A stretch of DNA of 64,000 bases, taken from Dickeya lacustris (lineage in GTDB: Bacteria; Pseudomonadota; Gammaproteobacteria; Enterobacterales; Enterobacteriaceae). A program made the translations under genes and the position numbers. The stretch spans positions 1,178,001 through 1,242,000 of the forward strand of contig NZ_CP114280.1 in the NCBI RefSeq assembly GCF_029635795.1. The letters are read 5' to 3'. The notes under the pieces were generated by a model, which was not told where the DNA came from, ran no database searches, and saw nothing but the letters and a program-made list of their open reading frames with translations. Within the stretch, counting starts at the first letter, position 1. Every line of letters starts with the position of its first letter. Positions 44,184 to 53,848 of the stretch are shown in pieces.

Positions 44184-44945
44184 ATGAATTTTCGTCTGAC
44201 GGGTATTGCCCTGGTGAGTGTATTGCTTGTGGGGTGCGCCAGTTCTAAAAACTCGCCGCCAGAGCAGCGCTCGGATCCGCTGGAAGGGTTCAACCGAACC
44301 ATGTTCAGCTTCAACTACAACCTGCTTGATCCTTACGTCGTGCGCCCGGCAGCGGTAGCCTGGCGTAATTATTTGCCGCAACCCGCCCGCAATGGTTTGA
44401 CCAATTTTTTCGTCAACCTGTCTGAACCGGCGACCATGGTGAATTACTTTGCTGAGGGGAAACCCTATCAGGCAATGATTCATTTCAACCGCTTCTTCCT
44501 GAACACCTTGTTAGGTATGGGCGGGTTGATCGATGTGGCTACGATGGCTAATCCTAAGCTTGCGAAGGAAGATCCGCATCGTTTTGGCAGCACACTCGGT
44601 CACTATGGTATGGGGTACGGCCCTTATCTGGTCTTGCCCGCTTACGGAAGCGCGACGCTGCGTGAAGACGGCGGCGGTGTGGTTGATACGCTCTATCCGC
44701 CATTGAGCTACCTGACGTTCTGGATGACGGCTGGTAAGTGGATGGTGGAAGGGCTGGAGACCCGTGCGAACCTGCTGGATTCAGACGCCCTGCTGCGTAA
44801 CTCCTCCGATCCGTATTTGATGATGCGCGATGCCTACTTCCAGCGGCATGATTTTCTTGCCAATGATGGAAAATCGGCACCGGTGGCAAACCCGAATGCC
44901 AAGTCGATTGAAAGCAGTCTCGATGAGATTGATGCAGGAAAATAA
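44184..44945 (+). CDS. mlaA: Phospholipid-retrograde transport lipoprotein MlaA (VacJ)
   Basis: A 253-residue outer-membrane lipoprotein. Signal peptide with lipobox L-V-G-C (Cys18). Family motifs D-P-L-E-G-F-N-R-T-M-F-S-F-N, Y-V-V-R-P-A-A, R-F-F-L-N-T-L-L-G-M-G-G-L-I-D-V-A and G-P-Y-L-V-L-P-A-Y-G are all present. MlaA removes misplaced phospholipids from the outer leaflet and passes them to MlaC. The ATG at 44184 (AGGGAGAGAAGGTT upstream) begins the signal peptide; upstream in-frame starts do not. It is followed by a terminator and convergent fadL. Confidence 0.95.
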   Translation: MNFRLTGIALVSVLLVGCASSKNSPPEQRSDPLEGFNRTMFSFNYNLLDPYVVRPAAVAWRNYLPQPARNGLTNFFVNLSEPATMVNYFAEGKPYQAMIHFNRFFLNTLLGMGGLIDVATMANPKLAKEDPHRFGSTLGHYGMGYGPYLVLPAYGSATLREDGGGVVDTLYPPLSYLTFWMTAGKWMVEGLETRANLLDSDALLRNSSDPYLMMRDAYFQRHDFLANDGKSAPVANPNAKSIESSLDEIDAGK

Positions 44946-45003
44946 CGCATAGCATGACCAGCGGTGGGCTGGCGGTATCGTGGTTTTATCACCGTATACA
45001 ATA

Positions 45004-45032
45004 AGGGCTGCCTGTGTGCAGCCCTATTTTTT
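45004..45032 (+). terminator. Terminator of mlaA
   Basis: AGGGCTGC/GCAGCCCT stem with a 6-nt loop, then A and six T residues, 56 bp after the mlaA stop. Confidence 0.88.
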
Positions 45033-45047
45033 GCGGTTCGATGGGGA

Positions 45048-46313
45048 TCAGAAGCGGTAGTTGACGTTCACGCCATACAGCCACGCCTGGCCTTTTGAGG
45101 TGAAGTTATAGCTTGGCAAATTTGGCGCTACACCGGCTTCATGAATAGTCACTTTTTGCCCATGCATATAAGAGACGCCGACATCGACGGATGCATCCTT
45201 GTTAAAGGCATAGGTGGTACCGGCACTCAACCATAACCTGTCTTGATCGGGAATCGAAATGGTGCGTTTGTCCGCTGGCACCGGGCTGTCGTCAAAGGCG
45301 ATACCGGTGCGGAACGTCCAGTTATCGTCGTAGTAATAGGTGGTGCCCAGTGCGATGCGGTAAGCATCGCGGAAATGTTCATCTTTCTGGAAGAGCGTCT
45401 GGCCGTTGCTGCCGGTCGCGCGCAGCTCCTGAAATGCGCTCCAACTGGTATAGGCAAAGCTGTAATGTACCGCCCACTTAGGCGCGACGCGGTGATAGGC
45501 GGATAACTCCCACATTTCCGGCAGATTCAGCGTCAGGTCGCCGGGGATGGTGACGCCGCTGGTGCCGCGCGGTACTGCCATGGCGCTACGGAAAGCGCCT
45601 TTGAAATCGATATCGACCTTGGAGCGGTAGCTCAGGCCAAAGCGGTTGTTTTTATCCAGCTCATACAACAGACCGGCGTTCCAGCCATAACCCCACTCTT
45701 TGCCGTCCAGATGGGTAATTTCAGCGCTGCGGTTGACGTTCAGTACCGGCGCTAATTCCCCCGCAGTACGCACAATTTTGGCATCGGCGTAGACGGCATT
45801 AACACCCAGCCCAACGCTAAATTGCTCATTGAGACGGTAGGCGGCGCTCAGGTTGAGGTTGGAGGTTTTCAAGTCCGTTTTGCCGCCGATGGAGCCCGCA
45901 TTGAACGTGTCGCTAAACTCGGTCGCCAGACCAAAGTTAGTGGTAGCGGAAGCGCCTACTGCCCAGCGCTCGTTGAGCGGCATAATGAAATGCAGGTTCG
46001 GCACCCAGGCGTGCGGCGCAATATTGTCAGCGTTGGCGTCCTTCCCGCTGGAACTGGCACCGCGCAGATTAATATCGGGATTGATGTACGTGACTCCGCC
46101 TGAGAACGACGGGCGATCGAACAGGGTCATGGTGGCCGGGTTGCGGCTACCGGACGTGGCGTTATCTGCGATAGCGCTTTCACCAGAGAAAGCGCGTCCC
46201 AGGCCGGATGAGGAAAACTAATTCAACTGGAAACCCGCAGCGTTCGCATTTGATGCCATCAGCGCCAGCGCCACAGCAAGTGATGTTTTTTCTAACAGGA
46301 CTTTCTGGCTCAT
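45048..46313 (-). pseudogene. fadL: fadL, long-chain fatty acid porin, interrupted by an amber codon at position 32
   Basis: The full-length frame from the ATG at 46313 encodes a typical FadL of 421 codons: signal peptide ending N-A-N-A, mature start A-G-F-Q-L-N, and a barrel ending in Y-R-F. Codon 32, Glu in E. coli FadL (L-N-E-F-S-S-S-G), is TAG (complement of 46218-46220); one G-to-T change from GAG would explain it. The frame is otherwise intact and well conserved ([11 protein letters not shown]), so the loss is recent, a sequencing error, or suppressed. Reinitiation at Met in M-T-L-F would lack the signal peptide and hatch. A FadR-like operator lies upstream. Confidence 0.85.
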
Positions 46314-46391
46314 GACCAAGACCTCACTGAACGTTTGTGTTTTGTTAAGCGTGTAACAAGGGACGCGCATTGTAGGGGGGGTTAGGGGACT

Positions 46392-46408
46392 GACAAATCA
46401 GACCAGTT
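46392..46408 (-). promoter_or_regulatory. FadR operator-like site upstream of fadL
   Basis: On the minus strand AACTGGTCTGATTTGTC, close to the FadR consensus (A-x-CTGGTC-x-GAC-x-TG). It lies 79 bp upstream of the fadL ATG, as expected for fatty-acid-responsive control. A weaker related stretch is near 46480-46495. The rest of the 46314-46692 interval is AT-rich and gene-free. Confidence 0.6.
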
Positions 46409-46692
46409 TCAAAAAGTATAAAAGTAAAACAATAAAATGTTTCCCATTGGTTTTGTGTTTGTTGCAAAAATGATTCAAAAATCAGACTTGGTTAACAAAT
46501 ATCGCCATTTGCCGCGTTGTCATTAGCGTATTTCATTGAAAAAAAACATTAAAATGTGATTTTTGTCACGCAATGTCCCTGAATTCAGTAAGTGCTAGTG
46601 AGGCGTGGTCGGGAGAGGTAAAATGTGCACAGAATAAAGTAGATGGTGTACTTCTTAATCAGAAGTTGCTGTCGTTGCCAAGGAGTTTTGCC

Positions 46693-46989
46693 ATGACAAA
46701 CGCGATAAACAAATGCAGTGCGGAAGAAACCGCAGCCTGTTGCTGTGTGGATGTGGGAACCGTGATGGACAATACTGATTGTACAGCGTCTTACTGCCAC
46801 GTATTTAGCGACAGAGACAGCGCTGAACAGATGGTTGACCAGTTGACGCAAAAAGCACGTGCCGTTGAATCTGAGCCGTGTGCGATTAGCACCCGGTTTA
46901 GTGATGTTGAAGGCGGCGTCCAGCTTGATATGGACTTTACCTTTAGCTGCCAGGCTGAAACCCTGATTTTCCAACTGGGTCTGCGCTAA
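46693..46989 (+). CDS. yfcZ: YfcZ/YiiS (DUF406) family protein
   Basis: A 98-residue cytoplasmic protein of the YfcZ family, function unknown. Cysteine-rich N-terminal part (K-C-S-A-E-E-T-A-A-C-C-C-V-D-V-G-T-V-M-D-N) and C-terminal F-S-C-Q-A-E-T-L-I-F-Q-L-G-L-R are family features. The ATG at 46693 is preceded by AAGGAG; the longer frame from 46573 has no ribosome-binding site. Position between fadL and fadI is conserved in enterobacteria. Confidence 0.9.
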   Translation: MTNAINKCSAEETAACCCVDVGTVMDNTDCTASYCHVFSDRDSAEQMVDQLTQKARAVESEPCAISTRFSDVEGGVQLDMDFTFSCQAETLIFQLGLR

Positions 46990-47060
46990 TCGCTATGCGG
47001 CGGTTGCGGTAAACCTGCTTCTGCGGCTGACATTTCTGGTTGGCCGCATCATTCTTATTG

Positions 47061-47096
47061 CCCCGTTCTCACTCACCGCCCCGTTCTTACTCACTA
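47061..47096. repeat. 18-bp tandem duplication between yfcZ and fadI
   Basis: CCCCGTTCTCACTCACCG is followed at once by CCCCGTTCTTACTCACTA (15 of 18 identical). Confidence 0.75.
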
Positions 47097-47213
47097 CCAG
47101 TGTGGTGCAGTTCTCTCTTTGCTTCTCTCTTGTTTGCATAATGTTATCTTCAGGTTAACAATTGAGTGCAAATCTGTTTGGCACGTCAACGCTACTGAAA
47201 ACGAGATGAGCTT

Positions 47214-48533
47214 ATGATGAGGCAAGAGGCCATGCCGCTGCTGACCCCGCGCGGTGAGCGCGTTGCGATTATCGCGGGGCTGCGCACCCCGTTTGTCCGT
47301 CAGGCGACAGCCTTTCACGGCGTACCGGCATTAGAACTTGGCACGGTGGTGGTGAACGAGCTGCTTATTCGAAGCGGTATAGCGCCCGAGCAGGTTGAAC
47401 AGTTGGTGTTTGGGCAAGTCATTCAAATGCCGGAAGCGCCCAATATCGCGCGTGAAATCGTGCTGGCCAGCAACCTGAGCGCTCACACTGATGCCTATAG
47501 CGTGTCGCGCGCTTGCGCCACCAGTTTCCAGGCGGTTGCCAATGTCGCGCAAAGTATTCTGACCGGCGCGATTCACACCGGCATTGCCGGTGGGGCGGAT
47601 TCGGCCTCCGTGCTCCCTGTCGGTGTGAGCAAAGCGCTGGCGCGTACCTTGTTGGACATCTCAAAGGTGAAAACGCTGCATGGCCGATTGGCGCTGTTGG
47701 CGCGTTTACGGCCAAAGGATTTACTGCCAGTAGCGCCGTCAGTCGCGGAATACTCTACCGGGTTGCGCATGGGCGATTGCGCAGAGCAGATGGCCAAGCG
47801 TTATGGCATCAGCCGGGAAAGTCAGGATGCCTTTGCCCATCGCTCGCACCAGCTGGCGGCACAGGCATGGGATGAGGGCGCGCTGCGCGATGAGGTGATG
47901 ACGACCTGGGTGCCGCCTTATCAACACGCGATTTCTGAAGACAATACCTTTCGCCGCGATAGCGACCTCGCACGCTATTCTCGTCTAAAACCGTCGTTTG
48001 ATCGCCGTTATGGTAGCGTGACGCCAGGCAATAGTTCGCCCCTGACCGACGGAGCTGCGGCAATATTGCTGATGAACGAATCACGCGCGACAGCGCTGGG
48101 ATTAACACCGCTTGGTTATCTGCGCAGTTACGCATTTTGCGCCATTGATGTGCATCAGGACATGCTGGCAGGCCCGGCTTATGCAACGCCGCTGGCGCTC
48201 GACAGAGCCGGTATTGGCCTGGGCGATCTGACGTTGATTGATATGCATGAAGCGTTTGCGGCTCAGACACTGGCGAACGTGCAGCTGTTTTCCAGCAGCC
48301 AGTTTGCGCGTGATGTTTTGCAGCGCCGCGCGCCGCTTGGCGAGGTTGACATGGGCCGGTTCAATGTACGGGGCGGGTCGATAGCCTATGGTCATCCGTT
48401 TGCGGCGACAGGCGCGCGAATGATAACGCAAACCCTGCATGAGTTACGCCGTCGCGGCGGCGGGCTGGGGTTGGTAACGGCATGTGCCGCCGGTGGGTTA
48501 GGCGCGGCAATGGTACTGGAGAGCCAGCCATGA
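47214..48533 (+). CDS. fadI: Acetyl-CoA C-acyltransferase FadI (3-ketoacyl-CoA thiolase)
   Basis: A 439-residue thiolase, the alpha partner of the anaerobic fatty-acid oxidation complex FadIJ. The acyl-enzyme cysteine is Cys101 in S-R-A-C-A-T-S-F-Q; the other active-site motifs M-H-E-A-F-A-A-Q and C-A-A-G-G-L-G-A-A near the end are intact, with G-H-P-F-A-A-T-G before. It cleaves 3-ketoacyl-CoA with CoA. An alternative start at the fifth codon-level ATG (47232) is possible. Its stop overlaps the fadJ start, so the subunits are co-translated. Confidence 0.94.
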   Translation: MMRQEAMPLLTPRGERVAIIAGLRTPFVRQATAFHGVPALELGTVVVNELLIRSGIAPEQVEQLVFGQVIQMPEAPNIAREIVLASNLSAHTDAYSVSRACATSFQAVANVAQSILTGAIHTGIAGGADSASVLPVGVSKALARTLLDISKVKTLHGRLALLARLRPKDLLPVAPSVAEYSTGLRMGDCAEQMAKRYGISRESQDAFAHRSHQLAAQAWDEGALRDEVMTTWVPPYQHAISEDNTFRRDSDLARYSRLKPSFDRRYGSVTPGNSSPLTDGAAAILLMNESRATALGLTPLGYLRSYAFCAIDVHQDMLAGPAYATPLALDRAGIGLGDLTLIDMHEAFAAQTLANVQLFSSSQFARDVLQRRAPLGEVDMGRFNVRGGSIAYGHPFAATGARMITQTLHELRRRGGGLGLVTACAAGGLGAAMVLESQP

Positions 48534-50722
48534 AGACAGATACGAGGCCAGATGCCTGGCACGCTGGCGGCAGCGAGCCGCAGGCGTTAGCGTTAGCGAT
48601 GCGTTCGGACAACATTGCCGTGATAACCATCGATGTGCCCGGCGAGACCGTGAACACCCTGAGAGCCGAGTTTGCCATGCAGATGAGCGGAATTCTGGCG
48701 CAACTTCAGGCGTATCCACCGGTGAACGGGGCGATTATCGTCTCAGGCAAACCGGCTTCATTTATTGTCGGCGCTGATATTGGCATGCTGGCTGCCTGTG
48801 AAAATGCCAAGGCCGCAGAGCAGTTGGCGCAAACTGGCCAGCAGGTGCTTGCTGCGCTGGCGGCATTGCCGTTTCCGGTGGTCGCCGCGATTAACGGCGA
48901 TTGCCTTGGCGGGGGGCTTGAGCTGGCGCTGGCCTGTGATTATCGCGTGTGTAGCGATGACGACAGTACGCGTTTGGGGTTGCCTGAAGTGCAACTGGGA
49001 TTGCTGCCAGGCGCTGGGGGCACGCAGCGTTTGACGCGGCTTATCGGCGTAGACCGTGCGCTGGAGCTGATTTTAACTGGCCGACACGTGCGCCCGATGC
49101 AGGCGCGGCGCATCGGCATCGTGGATGAGGTTGTCCCGACCGACGTGCTCATTGACGCCGCGATACGTCAGATTCGTCAGGGTAAGAGGCCAGTTGCCAG
49201 CGCCAGCTGGCGTCACCGATTACTGATGCTGCCCTACCTGCGACGTTGGTTTTTCCAGCGGGTGGAGCGCATTGCGCAGGCGAAGGCGCAGGGCCATTAT
49301 CCGGCAATCGGGCAGATTCTGGCAGCGGTGCGTGCCGGGCTGGAACACGGTGAAACCGCAGGCTATCAGCAGGAAGCGGCGGCGTTTGGGCACTTGGTGA
49401 TGTCGCCGCCATCACGGGCATTACGCCGGTTGTTCTTTATTCAGCAGCGGCTGAAAAAAAATACGGCCACCGCTACCCCCGCAAACAGGCTACGGCAGGT
49501 TGGCGTCGTGGGCGGCGGGTTGATGGGCAGCGGTATTGCCGTCGTCAGTGCGTTTAAGGGGCAACTGCCGGTACGGATTAAAGACATCCATCTGCCCGGC
49601 GTGAGCCAGGTGCTACACGATGGCTGGCAGCAGTTGCAACGTCAGGTGCAGCGGCGGCAAATCACGCCGGCGCAACAGCGTCAGCAAATGAGCCGTCTTA
49701 GCGGCGGTACCGATTATCGCGGGTTTGAGCGAGCGGATGTGGTGATTGAAGCCGTGCCGGAGGAGCTGGCGCTTAAACAGCAGGTGGTGCGTGACATTGA
49801 GGCGATAACATCGCCCAGTGCGGTCTTTGCGACCAATACATCGTCGCTGCCGATTCATCAGATTGCCTCTGTCTCGACACGGCCAGAACAGGTTATCGGC
49901 CTGCATTATTTCAGCCCGGTGGCAAAAATGCCGCTGGTAGAGGTGATTGCCACGGCGCAAACCAGTGCGCACACGCTGGCCACGGCGTTGGCGCTGGTGA
50001 AAAAACAGGGAAAAACCGCAATCATCGTGGCGGACAAAGCCGGTTTTTATGTCAATCGTATTCTGGCACCTTATCTGAACGAGGCGGCACGCTGTTTGCT
50101 CGAAGGCGAACCGGTTGAATCGATAGACCAGGCGCTGGTGCGTTTTGGCTTCCCGATTGGGCCTTTTGCGCTGCTCGATGAGGTCGGTATCGATGTGGCA
50201 ATGAAGATTGTGCCGGTACTGGCTGATGCGTTGGGCGAGCGCTTCTCTGCGCCGCCGGTGCTCGATGCAATGGCGCGTGATGGGCGCAAAGGCCGTAAAA
50301 ATCACCGTGGTTTTTACCGCTATACCGCACCGCGTTATGCACGGCTGCGCGGCATGTGGCGCGCGCCTGCGCGTGAAGCCGATCCACAGCTCTATCGCTT
50401 GCTGGGGGTGACACCCAAAGCGCACCTTGATCCGGCGATGATTGTGCAACGGTGCGTGATGATGATGCTTAATGAAGCGGCGCATTGCCTGGACGAACAG
50501 GTGATTCGCTGTTCTGGCGATGGCGATATGGGGGCGGTGATGGGCATTGGATTTCCGCCATTTCTGGGCGGCCCGTTTCACTACATGAATAGTCTGAGCC
50601 CGAAAACGGTGGTGGCGACGCTGCACACACTACAGGCGAAATATGGCGCGCGCTTTGCGCCAGCGCAGGGGTTGACAGACCGCGCAGCGAAAGGGGACAT
50701 ATTTGATGACGAGGCCGAGTAA
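48530..50722 (+). CDS. fadJ: Fatty acid oxidation complex multifunctional subunit FadJ
   Basis: A 730-residue protein with an N-terminal enoyl-CoA hydratase/isomerase domain ([27 protein letters not shown]) and a C-terminal 3-hydroxyacyl-CoA dehydrogenase domain ([12 protein letters not shown] near 330, [24 protein letters not shown]). Together with FadI it performs beta-oxidation under anaerobic conditions. The ATG overlaps the fadI stop (ATGA). If fadL is truly broken, uptake of exogenous long-chain substrates for this pathway would be impaired. Confidence 0.94.
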   Translation: MKTDTRPDAWHAGGSEPQALALAMRSDNIAVITIDVPGETVNTLRAEFAMQMSGILAQLQAYPPVNGAIIVSGKPASFIVGADIGMLAACENAKAAEQLAQTGQQVLAALAALPFPVVAAINGDCLGGGLELALACDYRVCSDDDSTRLGLPEVQLGLLPGAGGTQRLTRLIGVDRALELILTGRHVRPMQARRIGIVDEVVPTDVLIDAAIRQIRQGKRPVASASWRHRLLMLPYLRRWFFQRVERIAQAKAQGHYPAIGQILAAVRAGLEHGETAGYQQEAAAFGHLVMSPPSRALRRLFFIQQRLKKNTATATPANRLRQVGVVGGGLMGSGIAVVSAFKGQLPVRIKDIHLPGVSQVLHDGWQQLQRQVQRRQITPAQQRQQMSRLSGGTDYRGFERADVVIEAVPEELALKQQVVRDIEAITSPSAVFATNTSSLPIHQIASVSTRPEQVIGLHYFSPVAKMPLVEVIATAQTSAHTLATALALVKKQGKTAIIVADKAGFYVNRILAPYLNEAARCLLEGEPVESIDQALVRFGFPIGPFALLDEVGIDVAMKIVPVLADALGERFSAPPVLDAMARDGRKGRKNHRGFYRYTAPRYARLRGMWRAPAREADPQLYRLLGVTPKAHLDPAMIVQRCVMMMLNEAAHCLDEQVIRCSGDGDMGAVMGIGFPPFLGGPFHYMNSLSPKTVVATLHTLQAKYGARFAPAQGLTDRAAKGDIFDDEAE

Positions 50723-50733
50723 CTACGCGAGAA

Positions 50734-50778
50734 GCGCTGTGGTAGTCAGTGCTACGGTAGTAAACGCGGCGGTAAGCG
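50734..50778. repeat. 15-bp degenerate tandem repeat after fadJ
   Basis: Units at 50734, 50749 and 50764 share .CGC...GGTA..; the block begins 11 bp after the fadJ stop codon. Confidence 0.6.
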
Positions 50779-51437
50779 CTCACGATGGCATCAATCGAAC
50801 GAGCGATTTTACGGGTATCCTTCTGACGGTGCCCAGATTCTGTTTCCCTGAATGTTGGGCATAATAACGCGGTAGACTATTTTTTTATTTGCCGCATTTC
50901 AGCGGGACTTACCCCTTATGGATAAGCCTCTTTCACTATAGTGAGCGCAGCGTTTTTTTCCATCCTTTCGCGGGGTGAAACCGCGAAAGAGTGGAAATGC
51001 AGTTGCAAAATAAAATCAGGGGTGTTTTATATTGTATTGGCAATAAACCTGATGCTTTTATCTAAAAATCCATTTTCTCATGGTGTAAACCATCGTAAAA
51101 ATAGCAGCAATCTCAATTTGACAGCACAAAATGACGTGGTTGTTTTGATTTTATCCTTGCTGTCGTCAAGGGGAATAGGCTGAAAATCGCGACGTTGCCG
51201 ACGGAAATCGCCTACTCAGAGCTCCCATGTGGGTGAATGCTCATCAATCAGGTTGCGATTCAATCGCAATTGGGGTAAAACCATGCGCTTTATGTTGGTC
51301 AAAACACCATCAGTGGTATCAATCGACACCTGATACCAGGTTGTGACCTGCCGCAAAACGGTATTGAGCCGGTTCGGTTAATCTGACGTTATCCTCAGGG
51401 TTTTATTGCCCTTTTTTCATCAAAATAGCGGTGTAAT
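50779..51437. other. Gene-free interval upstream of sixA with several hairpins
   Basis: No convincing gene; an 80-codon frame at 50941-51183 lacks a ribosome-binding site. Stem-loops seen: CTTTCGCGG/CCGCGAAAG at 50965-50989, a short-loop TTGCGATT/AATCGCAA near 51252-51269, and TGGTATCA/TGATACCA at 51314-51338. It could hold a small RNA or only the sixA promoter region. Confidence 0.4.
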
Positions 51438-51959
51438 ATGCAAGTTTTGATCATGCGCCACGGTGATGCTGTACCTGACGCAGCCAGTGATGCTGTGCGG
51501 CCTTTGAGTCTCCGGGGGGAAGATGAGTCCCGGTTGATGGCCGCCTGGCTTCACAGTCAATCGATTGCGATTGATAAAGTGTTGGTAAGCCCTTATGTGC
51601 GGGCGCAACAGACGCTACAGGTGGTAGCAGAGCAACTCTCACTGCCGCAAAGCGAATGTCTGTCTGAATTGACACCAGGCGGTGACGCCGGGCAGGTGCG
51701 TGATTATTTGTATGCGCTAGCGCAACAAGGGGTGCAAGGGGTGTTGTTGATATCCCATCTGCCGCTGGTGGGCTATCTGGTGGCCGAGTTGTGCCCCGCA
51801 CAGACGCCGCCGATGTTTGCTACGTCTGCTGTTGCCAGTATCCAGGTGAATGACCAATCCGGCATGGGCGAATATTGCTGGCAGATTGGCCCAACACAGC
51901 TTGCCGCGAAACAACTGGCTGCAAAACAACTGGCCGCGAAACAGCAGGCTGCGAAATAG
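51438..51959 (+). CDS. sixA: Phosphohistidine phosphatase SixA, with a repetitive C-terminal tail
   Basis: A 173-residue histidine phosphatase of the RHG family: M-R-H-G-D-A (catalytic His8), S-P-Y-V-R-A-Q-Q-T, and L-I-S-H-L-P-L-V near residue 110 supply the active site. SixA removes phosphate from HPt domains and from NPr of the nitrogen phosphotransferase system. Beyond the usual end (about 153 residues) it has the tail Q-L-A-A-K repeated four times, encoded by four 15-bp tandem units at 51897-51956. The tail is an unusual extension and probably a recent in-frame tandem duplication. Confidence 0.92.
   Translation: MQVLIMRHGDAVPDAASDAVRPLSLRGEDESRLMAAWLHSQSIAIDKVLVSPYVRAQQTLQVVAEQLSLPQSECLSELTPGGDAGQVRDYLYALAQQGVQGVLLISHLPLVGYLVAELCPAQTPPMFATSAVASIQVNDQSGMGEYCWQIGPTQLAAKQLAAKQLAAKQQAAK
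51897..51956 (+). repeat. 15-bp in-frame tandem repeat, four units, in sixA
   Basis: Units begin at 51897, 51912, 51927 and 51942, each CA(G/A)C(T/A)(T/G)GC(C/T)GC(G/A)AAA, encoding Q-(L/Q)-A-A-K. The stop codon follows directly. Confidence 0.9.
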
Positions 51960-51996
51960 CGCCCATCCTCACACGGCTGACGCCATTCACCGCATT

Positions 51997-52050
51997 GTTG
52001 ATACCACGCTAGCTGTTGATACCATGCGGGCTGTTGACACCGCGCTATAT
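51997..52050. repeat. 18-bp tandem repeat, three units, between sixA and smrB
   Basis: Units at 51997, 52015 and 52033 start GTTGATACC, GTTGATACC and GTTGACACC. The last unit overlaps the 3' end of smrB (minus strand). Confidence 0.8.
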
Positions 52051-52596
52051 GGCGTCGGTGTCATCGTCACTCTCTTGGGCAACCAGTACCAGCAGCGCGG
52101 CATCGCCGCCAAATTCTTTCGGTGCCTGGTGAAAGGCCAGGACATCAGGGTGTTGTGCCAGCCACAATGGGGTTTGCTGTTTCAGTATGTGCTTGCCGTG
52201 GCCGTGCATCACACAGGCGCAATAAACGTGCTCGCGCTGGCAGGCGGCCAGCAGCGCACCCAGTTCCTGCTTTGCCTCTAACTGCGTGAGCCCATGCAGG
52301 TCAAGAAACAGCTCGGGTGAGTAATCGCCCCGGCGCAGTTTCTTCAGCTCATAGTGGCTGGCACCGGGGCGCACATAACGCATCGGGCCATCGTTTTCCA
52401 ACAGCGGCTGGAATTCGTCAGAGAAGTAGAAACTGGCGTCCACCTGCTCCTGGAGGATACGTCGTGCGGGCAGCGTGCTGGTTTTATGGCGCGCCGGGCG
52501 GTGGACGTAAGTATCCTGACGTAGTTGACTTGCTCCGGCCACCGAGGTGCGAAACAATGTCTGGGCTTCCTCATCCAGCATAAATTTCTTTTTCAT
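52045..52596 (-). CDS. smrB: Ribosome-rescue endonuclease SmrB (YfcN)
   Basis: A 183-residue Smr-domain nuclease. The C-terminal Smr domain contains [12 protein letters not shown] and [11 protein letters not shown], the D-L-H and H-G-H-G motifs of the family; the N-terminal part has [17 protein letters not shown] as in YfcN. E. coli SmrB cuts mRNA at collided ribosomes. The last residues are encoded by the edge of an 18-bp tandem repeat, so the C-terminal tail may be altered. Divergent from prmB, as in E. coli. Confidence 0.93.
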   Translation of the reverse strand: MKKKFMLDEEAQTLFRTSVAGASQLRQDTYVHRPARHKTSTLPARRILQEQVDASFYFSDEFQPLLENDGPMRYVRPGASHYELKKLRRGDYSPELFLDLHGLTQLEAKQELGALLAACQREHVYCACVMHGHGKHILKQQTPLWLAQHPDVLAFHQAPKEFGGDAALLVLVAQESDDDTDAI

Positions 52597-52784
52597 GCGT
52601 GCATCACTCTGTCATGTCGTGGTGTCTTGTGCTGATAGTCTACCTTTTTCCCTGCGGGTTACTAAAAAAAACCGCGTTCACCGCCCGTGGCCGAGCGCCC
52701 ATCGACGGTGATATCTGCTGATTTGTCGGCGTCTTCGTGGCACACTACCGCTCTCACACAGAGAGCCGTCTGCGGAGGACAAAC

Positions 52785-53717
52785 TTGGACAAAATTTTCG
52801 TCGATGAGGCAGTCAACGATCTGCACACCATTCAGGATATGTTGCGTTGGGCGGTAAGCCGTTTTAACGCAGCGGGCATCTATTACGGGCACGGTACAGA
52901 CAACCCTTGGGATGAAGCGCTGCAACTGGTGTTGCCAAGCCTGTTTTTACCTATTGATATCCCTGAAGATATGTACCATGCACGGTTGATTGCGAGCGAG
53001 CGTCATCGCATCGTCGAGCGGGTTATCCGCCGTGTGAATGAGCGTATCCCTGTCGCTTATCTGACGAATAAAGCCTGGTTCTGCGGACTGGAGTTCTACG
53101 TAGATGAGCGGGTACTGGTGCCGCGCTCACCGATTGGCGAGCTGATCCACCAGCGTTTCGCGTCACTGATAGCGGCCAACCCGCAGCATATTCTGGATTT
53201 GTGTACCGGCAGCGGGTGTATTGCCATTGCCTGCGCTCAGGCGTTCCCTGAAGCGGAAGTCGATGCGGTAGACATTTCTGCGGATGCGCTGGCGGTAACA
53301 GAGCAGAACATCCAGCAGCACGGTATGGAGTATAACGTCACGCCGATCCGCTCAGACTTGTTCAATTCGCTGCCCGCCTTGCGCTATGACCTGATTGTCA
53401 CGAACCCGCCGTATGTGGATGAAGAAGACATGTCTGATTTGCCGCAAGAGTACCGATTTGAACCGGAACTCGGGCTGGCGGCAGGCAGCGACGGCCTGAA
53501 ACTGGTGCGCCGTATTCTGGCCGATGCGCCGGACTATCTGAGCGACGACGGGGTGCTGATTTGCGAAGTGGGCAACAGCATGGTGCATCTGATGGATCAA
53601 TACCCGGATATCCCTTTCACCTGGCTGGAGTTTGATAACGGCGGCGATGGGGTGTTTATGCTGACCCGCGATCAACTGCTGGCGTGTGCCGAACATTTTA
53701 GTCTGTATCGTAATTGA
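52785..53717 (+). CDS. prmB: Ribosomal protein uL3 glutamine methyltransferase PrmB
   Basis: A 310-residue SAM-dependent methyltransferase that modifies a glutamine of ribosomal protein L3. The SAM motif [13 protein letters not shown] is near 138-150 and the catalytic N-P-P-Y near 207-210. A TTG start at 52785 is assigned because GGAGG lies 7-8 nt upstream and the protein then begins [19 protein letters not shown] exactly like E. coli PrmB with the same 310-residue length. First of a prmB-aroC-mepA-yfcA-epmC-yfcL series. Confidence 0.94.
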   Translation: MDKIFVDEAVNDLHTIQDMLRWAVSRFNAAGIYYGHGTDNPWDEALQLVLPSLFLPIDIPEDMYHARLIASERHRIVERVIRRVNERIPVAYLTNKAWFCGLEFYVDERVLVPRSPIGELIHQRFASLIAANPQHILDLCTGSGCIAIACAQAFPEAEVDAVDISADALAVTEQNIQQHGMEYNVTPIRSDLFNSLPALRYDLIVTNPPYVDEEDMSDLPQEYRFEPELGLAAGSDGLKLVRRILADAPDYLSDDGVLICEVGNSMVHLMDQYPDIPFTWLEFDNGGDGVFMLTRDQLLACAEHFSLYRN

Positions 53718-53744
53718 TTATCTCCGTTAATTGATTATTACCGT
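53711..53744. repeat. 17-bp tandem duplication at the end of prmB
   Basis: TAATTGATTATCTCCGT followed by TAATTGATTATTACCGT. The first unit contains the prmB stop codon. Confidence 0.8.
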
Positions 53745-53748
53745 TAGA

Positions 53749-53774
53749 TGACGTCGTTCTCGCAAACGACGTCA
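53749..53774. terminator. Stem-loop between prmB and aroC
   Basis: TGACGTCGTT/AACGACGTCA form a perfect 10-bp stem with a CTCGCA loop, but no T-run follows. Possibly attenuating or stabilising. Confidence 0.5.
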
Positions 53775-53848
53775 GTGAAGATGAGGTTTTCGGGTGTGCA
53801 AAGCGTTTGCAACCCGTGGCTGAACTTGTTGAATGCTAAGGAGTTGTG

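Noticed and set aside
45048..46130. A shorter intact FadL starting at the Met in M-T-L-F-D-R-P
   Set aside because: It would lack the signal peptide and N-terminal hatch residues, so it could not be an outer-membrane porin; the amber-interrupted full gene is the better description.
50941..51183. 80-codon plus-strand frame upstream of sixA
   Set aside because: Starts with a non-supported codon without ribosome-binding site and crosses a stem-loop; composition is not protein-like.
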